This document shows positions 27,922 through 34,748 of a DNA stretch of 64,000 nt, one piece after another. The stretch lies in the NCBI RefSeq assembly GCF_025148125.1, contig NZ_CP102267.1:3978501-4042500 (forward strand). The letters run 5' to 3'. This stretch comes from Blautia wexlerae DSM 19850 (GTDB lineage: Bacteria; Bacillota; Clostridia; Lachnospirales; Lachnospiraceae). Below the pieces are notes generated by a model. It was not told where the DNA came from and ran no database searches. It was given only the letters and a program-made list of their open reading frames with translations. The first letter of the stretch is position 1. Every line of letters begins with the position of its first letter. Both the position numbers and the translations under genes were made by a program.

Positions 27922-28768
27922 GTTCTGCCCTCCTGTTCAGTAAAGAAAGACTCAGGTTAATGATAAGAATAAAGATAAATAACACAACTGCTGTTGCGAT
28001 CAGAGCTTCTCTGTGAAGACCTGTTGCATAACCCATCTCAGTGACGATATTTGCAGTCATTGTACGGACACCTTTCAGGATTCCCTGTGGCATTCTCGGC
28101 TGGTTACCTGCAACCATTACAACTGCCATTGTCTCACCGATCGCACGACCGATTCCAAGTACTACTGCTGCCAGAATACCTGATTTTGCTGCCGGAAGCA
28201 TGACAAAAAAGATGCTTCTCTCCTTGGTTGCTCCCAGTGCCAGTGAACCTTCGTAATAACTCTCAGGTACGCTGCGGATCGCAGATTCCGTAACTCCGAT
28301 GATAGTCGGCAGGATCATCATTCCAAGCAGAACACAGGCTGCCAGCATACTGGTTCCTGTTCCGCCGAAAATCTGTCTGATCAGAGGAACAATGAGAATC
28401 AGGCCAAAAAAACCATATACAATAGAAGGTACACCTGCCATCAATTCAATTCCTGATTTCAATGGTCTGTAAATTTTCTTCGGGCAGTAACGTGCCATAA
28501 AAACAGAAGTAAAGAGTGCAATCGGCACACCCAGGAGAATGGCACCTGCAGTTACATAGATACTTGCTACGATCATTGGAAGGATTCCAAAAATATCATT
28601 TGACGGCTTCCACTTTGTTCCCAGCAGGAACTTCAGCGGACCGATTTTCCCGATAGCCAGGACACCATTTGCAAACAGAAATGCACAGATCAGAAACACT
28701 GCCAACACTGAAGTACAGGCTGCGATCAGAAATACACATTTCATTGCTTTTTCTTTAAAGTGGTTCAT
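27911..28768 (-). CDS. pstC: Phosphate ABC transporter permease PstC
   Basis: A 285-residue permease with six hydrophobic segments. PstC features are FLLGTKWKPSNDIFGILPMIVAS near residue 48, ELMAGVPSIVYGFFGL near residue 108 and the loop EGSLALGATKERSIFFVMLPAAKSGI near residue 190. It is separated from pstS by a 146-base gap with a hairpin, and it overlaps pstA. Confidence 0.93.
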   Translation of the reverse strand: MNHFKEKAMKCVFLIAACTSVLAVFLICAFLFANGVLAIGKIGPLKFLLGTKWKPSNDIFGILPMIVASIYVTAGAILLGVPIALFTSVFMARYCPKKIYRPLKSGIELMAGVPSIVYGFFGLILIVPLIRQIFGGTGTSMLAACVLLGMMILPTIIGVTESAIRSVPESYYEGSLALGATKERSIFFVMLPAAKSGILAAVVLGIGRAIGETMAVVMVAGNQPRMPQGILKGVRTMTANIVTEMGYATGLHREALIATAVVLFIFILIINLSLSLLNRRAEHAN

Positions 28769-28853
28769 TCATTACACCTTTCTTTCCCTGTATCAAAAAT
28801 CATAACCTGTCACTTTTACAGTGATTCTGAAAATATGATTTTCAACATGCAAA

Positions 28854-28893
28854 CAGCCCGCCTGCTGTACTATTTCATTCACAGGCGAACTGC
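28854..28893 (-). promoter_or_regulatory. Stem-loop between pstS and pstC
   Basis: CAG..CGCCTG and CAGGCG..CTG pair in the transcript after pstS. Such stems commonly act as partial terminators or 3' stabilisers that keep PstS in excess over the membrane parts. No long T-tract follows. Confidence 0.6.
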
Positions 28894-28914
28894 TCTGAAA
28901 CTAAATCTGTTACA

Positions 28915-29778
28915 TTATTTAGCAAGATCTTCCCATGTAGTAGTCTCGCCTGTGTATACAGCCTTTACCTGATCGCTTGTAAGTTCATCAACATCATTGT
29001 CTTTGTTTACAATAACTGCGATACCATCTCTTGCGATAACTGTAGCTGTAAGACCAAGGTCTTTCTCTTCATCTTTCAGGTCACGGGATGCCATACCGAT
29101 ATCTGCTGTTCCTTCTGCTGCCATGTTTACACCTGTTGTGGAATCACTCTGCTGAACTTCTACAGTTACGTCTTTGTTTACTGCTTCATAGCCTTCTGCA
29201 AGTTTCTCCATAACCGGTGTTACTGAAGAAGAACCTGCAACTACTACTTTACCGGAAACTCCGTCTGCTGCTTCATAAGCCTTAGCATCTGCTGCTTCTT
29301 TGATATATCCGTTGTCCTCTACGATCTTCTGTCCGTCAGAGCTCATAATGTAGTTTACAAAATCCTTTGCTGCATCGCTTTCTTTATCAGATGTAAGGAT
29401 GTTGAATGGACGTGCGATCTTGTAAGAATCATTGGAAACATTATCTACAGTAGCTTCTACACCGTCGATCTTAACTGCCTTTACTGTATCATCCAGAGAA
29501 CCAAGTGAGATATAACCGATTGCATTTTCATCACCTGCAACAGTTGTCATCATAACAGATGTGCTGTTTGTTACACTTGCTTCATCTGTAGTCATATCTA
29601 CTTTCTCACCGTCTTTTTCTTCTTCAATTCCAAACAGTTCTACGAATGCTCCACGTGTACCGGAACCATCTTCACGGGATACAACTGTGATGTCTCCGCT
29701 TGCTGCACTTACGATTGTTGTGAAAGCTGTTGCTCCGATAACTGCTGCTGTAAGGATTGTTGCGATTTTTTTCTTCAT
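28915..29778 (-). CDS. pstS: Phosphate-binding protein PstS
   Basis: A 287-residue extracytoplasmic binding protein. It has a signal peptide (MKKKIATILTAAVIGATAF...VSAAS) without a clear lipobox. Phosphate-contact motifs are SREDGSGTRGAF near residue 34, TNSTSVMMTTVAGDENAIGY near residue 70 and VVAGSSSVTPVMEKL near residue 175. The order of the two lobes, with SREDGSGTR before AGSSSVTP, is that of the Clostridia-type PstS in which the protein appears as a circularly shifted version of the E. coli form. It is the first gene of the pst operon. Confidence 0.9.
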   Translation of the reverse strand: MKKKIATILTAAVIGATAFTTIVSAASGDITVVSREDGSGTRGAFVELFGIEEEKDGEKVDMTTDEASVTNSTSVMMTTVAGDENAIGYISLGSLDDTVKAVKIDGVEATVDNVSNDSYKIARPFNILTSDKESDAAKDFVNYIMSSDGQKIVEDNGYIKEAADAKAYEAADGVSGKVVVAGSSSVTPVMEKLAEGYEAVNKDVTVEVQQSDSTTGVNMAAEGTADIGMASRDLKDEEKDLGLTATVIARDGIAVIVNKDNDVDELTSDQVKAVYTGETTTWEDLAK

Positions 29779-30030
29779 GATAATTTTCTCCTCTTCCCAT
29801 GAGCCATGTTTTTAATATAAAGTGAAAGGCTCATTTCCTTTTTAATATCTTTATGTTTTATAACTTGTTGCCTCATTTACAAGTGCTATTATAGAAATCC
29901 AAAGTTAAATGTAAAACCACGCTAAAGTAAAATCTTTGTAAATTGAAAATTTTTGTGAAGGTTGTAAAAACAGGTTCAAGGTGCTATCATAAACTATATC
30001 TTCAAGTCCCCACCCACTGCTTATTACTTT
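29779..30030 (-). promoter_or_regulatory. pst promoter with PHO-box-like repeats
   Basis: On the minus strand a promoter can be read: -35 TTTACA (plus 29910-29915), 16-base spacer, -10 TATAAT (plus 29888-29893). Upstream lie further TTTACA-like repeats (plus 29926-29931, 29937-29942, 29954-29959 and 29963-29968). Two of them are spaced exactly 11 bases apart, as expected for a PhoP-type direct-repeat operator. The plus-strand half leads towards the next gene, whose promoter was not identified. Confidence 0.6.
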
Positions 30031-30093
30031 TCGCAAGTCAAGCAGGGGACTTACTTGATTCGGTTAAAATTTATACACAGGAGGATTTTATAT

Positions 30094-30486
30094 ATGAAAA
30101 ATTTAAGATGTGAAAAAGCAGTAGAAAAGAAACATAACGGCTATAACTGTGCACAGGCTGTGGCCTGTTCTTTCTGTAAAGAGGCATCTATGGATGAGGA
30201 TACACTCAAAAAGATCACACAGGGATTCGGTGCAGGTCTTGGCACTATGGCCGGTACATGCGGAGCAATCTCCGGTGCTGCAGTTGTAGCTGGACTTATT
30301 AACCAGGACAAAGCCGGAACCTCTCAGACTGTCCGCTCTGTCATGAATCAGTTTAAACAGCAGAATGGAACTGTAATATGTAAAGACTTAAAGGGTGTGG
30401 AAACCGGAAAGGTAATCCGCTCCTGTGATGACTGTGTCAGAGATGCGGTGAAATTCCTGGAAGACGCATTAAAATCAGAAAATTGA
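30094..30486 (+). CDS. C_GCAxxG_C_C family protein
   Basis: A 130-residue protein carrying the pattern that names the family: NGYNCAQAV, then GFGAGLGTMAGTCGAISGA, then CKDLKG and SCDDCVRDA near the end. The conserved cysteines suggest a redox or metal-binding role, but no function is established. The start is placed at 30094 because AGGAGG lies nine bases upstream; an upstream in-frame ATG at 30055 lacks a ribosome site. A strong terminator follows, so it is a single-gene unit. Confidence 0.85.
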   Translation: MKNLRCEKAVEKKHNGYNCAQAVACSFCKEASMDEDTLKKITQGFGAGLGTMAGTCGAISGAAVVAGLINQDKAGTSQTVRSVMNQFKQQNGTVICKDLKGVETGKVIRSCDDCVRDAVKFLEDALKSEN

Positions 30487-30523
30487 TTTCAGGCAGATAT
30501 TCGCAATGCATAAATACCAACGC

Positions 30524-30562
30524 AAAAGGAGCTATGCACGTATAATGTGCATAGCCTCTTTT
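30524..30562 (+). terminator. Terminator after the C_GCAxxG_C_C gene
   Basis: AAAAGGAGCTATGCAC and GTGCATAGCCTCTTTT pair around GTATAAT. A very similar hairpin follows the ArsC-like gene at 32134-32171, in reversed orientation. Confidence 0.85.
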
Positions 30563-30623
30563 ATGATTAGCTTGATTAATGCTCCCAGTTCCCAATTAAT
30601 TTTATATCTGTAATTTACTTTCA

Positions 30624-31595
30624 CTACTTGTTCACAGTCATCTGCTGTTCCTGAACTTTTTTTATTTCTTCCAGAGGCAAGTTCAACATCTTCGAAACTT
30701 CTTCTGGAGTTTTTCCACTCATGAGAGCCCCCAGAATCATTCCCTCATGACGGCCTTGCTGTATTCCTTGTTGCATTCCTTGCTGTATTCCTCTTTCATA
30801 AATCATATCTCCAAATCCTGTCATTTTGCTCGCCTCCTCCTGAAATGGTTCTGACCATTCTATATGTGAATATCTTTGTATTCTCTTTATATCACCAGTA
30901 AAAAGCCCTTTCAGATAATCAAATATTCCTTTTTCTTCTGTTTCTTTTCCCAGTCGGATTATAATTACTGTTAAGAGATCATAATCCTCCTCAGGTTCAT
31001 CTGCTACCCCTATAATATCCTTCTTCGAAAAAGAGTATTCCGTCAATGTATTCTGCAGTTTCTTTGGCACATCCTCTGCACAGATCCATATGGAATAACA
31101 TTTTTCCAACTTTGAATAATCTGTAGTCTGCGTAATAGTACTTAACTGAGATGAAAGGTCTCTGGCCACATAATATACTGCACGTTTTAATATAGGGTAT
31201 GACGGATTACTTGGACGGTAGCTTTTCTGCGCTTCCATATCAATATGTAAATTCACTCTTATTTTCTCTGTAGATAACTTTGGATTTATTATTTTAAACC
31301 GAATATCAAACCTCACCAGTTTCTCCACAAGAGATGAGAGTTCACTGTCTTCTTTTGTTAATCTCAGATCCTTTTCTACATTTGGTATATCACTTACGAA
31401 ATCATCTTTTGTAATAGAAGAAATGTCTAAGCACTGTAGAATTTCTTCCTGTGAGCACGTTTTAAACTCCGGCACTGTCATCTGCAAAATGGGAATGATA
31501 ATCTCCTTATTGCTCATAAGTTGTTTCATTCCTGCATCATACTCCGCGCCAGTCACTCCGGACGTATATACGTCCATCTTCGTCTCATCACGCAT
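30624..31595 (-). CDS. Rpn/PD-(D/E)XK nuclease-family protein
   Basis: A 323-residue protein of the Rpn / PDDEXK_2 'transposase' group of Clostridia. The nuclease core is seen in VRFDIRFKI followed by VNLHIDMEAQKS near residue 125, which gives the acidic and E-x-Q catalytic residues. The C-terminus holds a repetitive segment (GIQQGMQQGIQQGRHEG) and a short helix typical of the family. Such proteins are linked to recombination or phage defence in other bacteria. The start at 31595 is chosen because GGAGAGGAGA precedes it; the frame is open for 31 more codons upstream. The copy number of this family is usually high in Lachnospiraceae. Confidence 0.8.
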   Translation of the reverse strand: MRDETKMDVYTSGVTGAEYDAGMKQLMSNKEIIIPILQMTVPEFKTCSQEEILQCLDISSITKDDFVSDIPNVEKDLRLTKEDSELSSLVEKLVRFDIRFKIINPKLSTEKIRVNLHIDMEAQKSYRPSNPSYPILKRAVYYVARDLSSQLSTITQTTDYSKLEKCYSIWICAEDVPKKLQNTLTEYSFSKKDIIGVADEPEEDYDLLTVIIIRLGKETEEKGIFDYLKGLFTGDIKRIQRYSHIEWSEPFQEEASKMTGFGDMIYERGIQQGMQQGIQQGRHEGMILGALMSGKTPEEVSKMLNLPLEEIKKVQEQQMTVNK

Positions 31596-31797
31596 GATTT
31601 CTCCTCTCCGGGGAACTGGAACTGTTTTTTCTTTTGTATATGGATATATTAACATGAAAACCTGAACCTTACAATTCTTCCATAACATTCTCTTGCAAAA
31701 TCGCCCTTTCCAATTTATGATATATCTATCTGGAACAATAATGGAGGAAGTAATTACCTGTAAATAGTTACGATAAATCTATACGAGGAGAATGTCT

Positions 31798-32151
31798 ATG
31801 AAAGTTTTAGTTTACCGCAAATGCAGTACCTGCATGAAAGCCCTGAAATGGCTGGACGAACACAATATCAATTATGAAGAACGGGCTATTAAAGAAGAAA
31901 ATCCTACTTACGAAGAACTGAAGAAATGGTACGCAAAAAGTGGTCTTCCACTGAAGAAATTCTTTAATACAGGCGGAATGATCTATAAGGAAATGGGATT
32001 AAAAGATAAGTTAAAAGATATGTCTGAAGATGAGCAGCTGAAACTCCTTGCTACAGATGGAATGCTGGTGAAACGGCCTCTGGTAATCGGAGATGACTTT
32101 GTACTTACCGGATTCAGGGAGAAAGAATGGAGCGAGGCTATGCACATGTGA
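31798..32151 (+). CDS. ArsC/Spx-family thioredoxin-fold protein
   Basis: A 117-residue protein of the arsenate reductase/Spx/MgsR fold. The N-terminal active motif is CSTCMKALKWLDE, a CxxC at residues 8-11. Later conserved parts are FFNTGGMIYKEMGLKDK and LLATDGMLVKRPLVIGDD. CxxC plus the KRP motif is common to Spx-like and YffB-like members, so a transcription-modulating or reductase role are both possible. AGGAG lies seven bases before the ATG at 31798; an ATG two codons earlier is too close to it. Confidence 0.85.
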   Translation: MKVLVYRKCSTCMKALKWLDEHNINYEERAIKEENPTYEELKKWYAKSGLPLKKFFNTGGMIYKEMGLKDKLKDMSEDEQLKLLATDGMLVKRPLVIGDDFVLTGFREKEWSEAMHM

Positions 32152-32171
32152 TGTGCGCATAACCTCTTTTT
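32134..32171 (+). terminator. Terminator overlapping the end of the ArsC-like gene
   Basis: GAGGCTATGC and GCATAACCTC pair with one mismatch around a loop that includes the stop codon, and six T follow. The stem is built into the last codons of the gene. It resembles the reversed hairpin at 30524-30562. Confidence 0.75.
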
Positions 32172-32202
32172 TATAGCTTTCTTATCAATCTTTGCCACAT
32201 AA

Positions 32203-32340
32203 AACAGAACAATCAAAAACTCCAGATATGACTGGGAACTTCTGGTTGCCGAAGGTGCTATTCATGCTGTCCGGCTGAAACAGAAATCCAAAACGAAACG
32301 AAAAAAATTGCCCAAGGAAATGATGGTGGCATTTGAATAA
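32203..32340 (+). pseudogene. Remnant of an unknown gene, 3' end only
   Basis: An open stretch of 45 codons without a start reads RYDWELLVAEGAIHAV followed by a Lys/Arg-rich segment and KLPKEMMVAFE-stop. Codon use is plausible and it ends 16 bases before the next start, overlapping its ribosome site. It has no promoter or start, so it looks like the tail of a gene truncated when the following cassette arrived. The family is not recognised. Confidence 0.4.
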
Positions 32341-32356
32341 CGAAGGAGTGAGATAC

Positions 32357-33034
32357 ATGGAACAATTATTGATTATTGAAGATGATATAGGGTTGAATCA
32401 GGGTTTAAGTAAAGCATTGAAAGCAGATGACCGTCAGATTATATCCTGCCATGATCTAAAAGCGGCAAGAGAGCAATTGCTTTGCGGTAGTGTATCCCTA
32501 ATCCTGTTGGATATCAATCTGCCAGATGGCAGTGGGCTTGAGCTGCTCCGGGAAGTCAAGGAAAACATGCCCGGAGTTCCTGTTATTCTGCTGACTGCCA
32601 ATGACACCGATCTGGACATCGTAGACGGACTGGAGAGGGGCGCTGATGATTACATTACCAAGCCCTTTTCTCTTTCGGTTTTGCGGGCAAGGGTGAATAC
32701 CCAACTGCGAAAGCAAGCGTCAAACCATAAAAATGTATCGATCCATATTGATCTATTTCACTTTGACTTTGAGGCTATGACCTTTTATGTGGGAGATTCA
32801 AAAGTGGAATTGAGTAAAACAGAACAAAAATTACTGCGTCTGCTTGTTGAAAATCGTGGTCGAACCATGACCCGTGGAGACCTTGTCGACCGGATCTGGA
32901 CAGATGGCGCAGAATATGTGGATGAAAATGCTTTGTCCGTTACAATCAAGCGTCTGAGGGATAAGCTTGGTGCACAAAAGTACATTAAAACCGTCTATGG
33001 AATCGGTTATAGCTGGGTGATAAAAGATGAATAA
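32357..33034 (+). CDS. OmpR-family response regulator
   Basis: A 225-residue regulator. The receiver domain shows IEDD at residues 6-9, the phospho-acceptor Asp in LILLDINLPDGSG near residue 51 and ITKPFSLS near residue 100. The C-terminal winged helix contains TRGDLVDRIW and YIKTVYGIGYSW. It pairs with the next gene, overlapping it by eight bases. The arrangement regulator-kinase-ATPase-permease resembles BceRSAB-type peptide-resistance modules, although the permease differs. The start at 32357 has GAAGGAG upstream; a longer frame from 32333 is not supported. Confidence 0.88.
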   Translation: MEQLLIIEDDIGLNQGLSKALKADDRQIISCHDLKAAREQLLCGSVSLILLDINLPDGSGLELLREVKENMPGVPVILLTANDTDLDIVDGLERGADDYITKPFSLSVLRARVNTQLRKQASNHKNVSIHIDLFHFDFEAMTFYVGDSKVELSKTEQKLLRLLVENRGRTMTRGDLVDRIWTDGAEYVDENALSVTIKRLRDKLGAQKYIKTVYGIGYSWVIKDE

Positions 33035-33926
33035 AACCGGCATTGTGATCATACTGCTGTGTTTTCTGGCGGCGGCAGCTGTTGTATTATGGGAGCGGAG
33101 AAAGGCCAGAAAAACGATGGAAGAAATCGAAAGGATGCTGGACGCTGCCATGACCGGTTCCTTTTCTGAAACCAATTTTGATGAAAGCCAGCTGTCTGCA
33201 TTGGAAACGAAGTTTGCGCACTATCTTTCCGCCGCAGAAGCATCTTATCGAAATGTAGCGCAGGAAAAAGACAAAATCAAAACCTTGATTGCGGACATCT
33301 CCCACCAGACAAAAACGCCGATTGCAAACCTGCTGTTATACAGCGAGCTTTTGATGGAGGAAACTCTGCCTGCATCAACGAAGGCAAATGTGGAGGCATT
33401 GTACAAACAATCGGAAAAGCTGCGATTTTTGATCGATTCTCTCGTAAAGCTTTCCAGACTGGAAAATGGGATCATTTCACTCTCCCCTCAGCAAGCAGCG
33501 CTGCAGCCGCTGCTTGAAAGCGTAGTAGAACAATATGCCGCCAAGGCTTCTGAAAAAGGATTGTCTTTGCAACTGCAAGATACCAATGCTTTTGCTGTAT
33601 TCGACTTCAAATGGACAGCGGAAGCGCTGGCTAATATCGTAGACAATGCCATCAAATATACAGAGCATGGCACAATCAGGATTTCTGCTGTAAGCTATGA
33701 ACTGTTTGAAAGGATCGATATATCGGATACTGGCACAGGCATTTCGGAAAGTGAGCAAGCGAAGATATTTGCTCGCTTTTACCGCTCAAATAGTGTGCAG
33801 AAACAAGAAGGGGTCGGCATTGGCTTATACCTTGCCCGACAGATCATATCCGGAGAGGGCGGTTATATCAAGGTTGCTTCCGTTCCGGGAAAAGGAAGTA
33901 CGTTTTCCATATTTCTGCCGAAATAA
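33027..33926 (+). CDS. Small membrane sensor histidine kinase
   Basis: A 299-residue kinase with a single evident N-terminal membrane segment (IVIILLCFLAAAAVVLW) and almost no extracytoplasmic part, so it probably senses through a membrane partner. The HisKA box is IADISHQTKTPIANLLLYSE near residue 90. The ATPase motifs are VDNAIKYTEHG, DTGTGI and GVGIGLYLARQI. This compact type often depends on an adjacent ABC transporter as the real sensor. It overlaps the regulator gene by eight bases. Confidence 0.85.
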   Translation: MNKTGIVIILLCFLAAAAVVLWERRKARKTMEEIERMLDAAMTGSFSETNFDESQLSALETKFAHYLSAAEASYRNVAQEKDKIKTLIADISHQTKTPIANLLLYSELLMEETLPASTKANVEALYKQSEKLRFLIDSLVKLSRLENGIISLSPQQAALQPLLESVVEQYAAKASEKGLSLQLQDTNAFAVFDFKWTAEALANIVDNAIKYTEHGTIRISAVSYELFERIDISDTGTGISESEQAKIFARFYRSNSVQKQEGVGIGLYLARQIISGEGGYIKVASVPGKGSTFSIFLPK

Positions 33927-33995
33927 CAACAATTCTATCAAAACTGTTAGATTTCATTTTCCGCCGGAAAGAATGTGGAAAGATTCCTATGCGAT

Positions 33996-34044
33996 AATCT
34001 GTATGTATCAAAGGACCATTTCCTTTCATACATACAGATTTTTT
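33996..34044 (+). promoter_or_regulatory. Attenuator or terminator between kinase and ABC ATPase
   Basis: AATCTGTATGTATCAAAGGA and TCCTTTCATACATACAGATT pair with one mismatch, followed by TTTTTT. It is a complete intrinsic terminator placed inside the cassette, 18 bases before the ATPase start. It could make ABC expression conditional, or split the cassette into two units. Confidence 0.75.
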
Positions 34045-34061
34045 CATGGAGGTACTCATTT

Positions 34062-34733
34062 ATGGAAGTTTTACAGGCAAAAAACCTGAGAAAGATTTAT
34101 GGCTCCGGCAATAACGCAGTTCATGCGTTGGATGGAGTTGATTTAAGTGTAAAGAAGGGCGAATTTGTTGCAATTGTCGGCACATCCGGCTCCGGCAAAT
34201 CCACGCTGCTGCACATGCTGGGCGGGCTGGATCGCCCTACAAGTGGCACGGTCATGGTGGACGGACAGGATATTTTCTCCCTGAGGGAGGAAGCGCTGAC
34301 CATCTTCCGCCGCAGGAAAATCGGCTTTGTGTTCCAAGCATATAATCTTGTTCCGGTGCTGAATGTGTATGAAAATATTGTTCTACCCATTGAGCTGGAC
34401 GGTGGCAAGGTCAATAAGGATTTCGTACAGCAGATTGTACAGACACTTGGGCTGGATGATCGTCTGGATGCGCTGCCCAATCAGCTCTCAGGCGGTCAAC
34501 AGCAGCGAGTAGCCATTGCCCGTGCGCTGGCGGCAGCACCCGCTATCATTCTGGCAGATGAACCCACCGGCAATCTGGATTCCAAAACCAGCCAGGATGT
34601 ATTGAGCCTTTTGAAAGTCACCAGTCAAAAGTTCGCCCAGACAATCGTAATGATCACTCACAACGAAGAAATTGCGCAGATGGCAGACCGCATTATCCGT
34701 ATCGAAGATGGTCGGATCGTCTCCCAGAACTAA
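34062..34733 (+). CDS. ABC transporter ATP-binding protein, MacB/LolD type
   Basis: A 223-residue ATPase. Walker A is [21 protein letters not shown] near residue 38, the signature is [15 protein letters not shown] near residue 143 and Walker B is [13 protein letters not shown] near residue 165. EPTGNLD is typical of the MacB/FtsE/BceA group. The start at 34062 follows GGAGG. Together with the permease it forms an exporter- or mechanotransmission-type system probably involved in removing or resisting a peptide or lipid-active compound. Confidence 0.9.
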   Translation: MEVLQAKNLRKIYGSGNNAVHALDGVDLSVKKGEFVAIVGTSGSGKSTLLHMLGGLDRPTSGTVMVDGQDIFSLREEALTIFRRRKIGFVFQAYNLVPVLNVYENIVLPIELDGGKVNKDFVQQIVQTLGLDDRLDALPNQLSGGQQQRVAIARALAAAPAIILADEPTGNLDSKTSQDVLSLLKVTSQKFAQTIVMITHNEEIAQMADRIIRIEDGRIVSQN

Positions 34734-34748
34734 CGGGAGGTGGCTACG

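Noticed and set aside
30756..30800. Tandem repeats in the Rpn-type gene as a phase-variable tract
   Set aside because: The repeat units encode the common GIQQGMQQG tail of this family in multiples of three, so slippage would not shift the frame; it is a protein feature.
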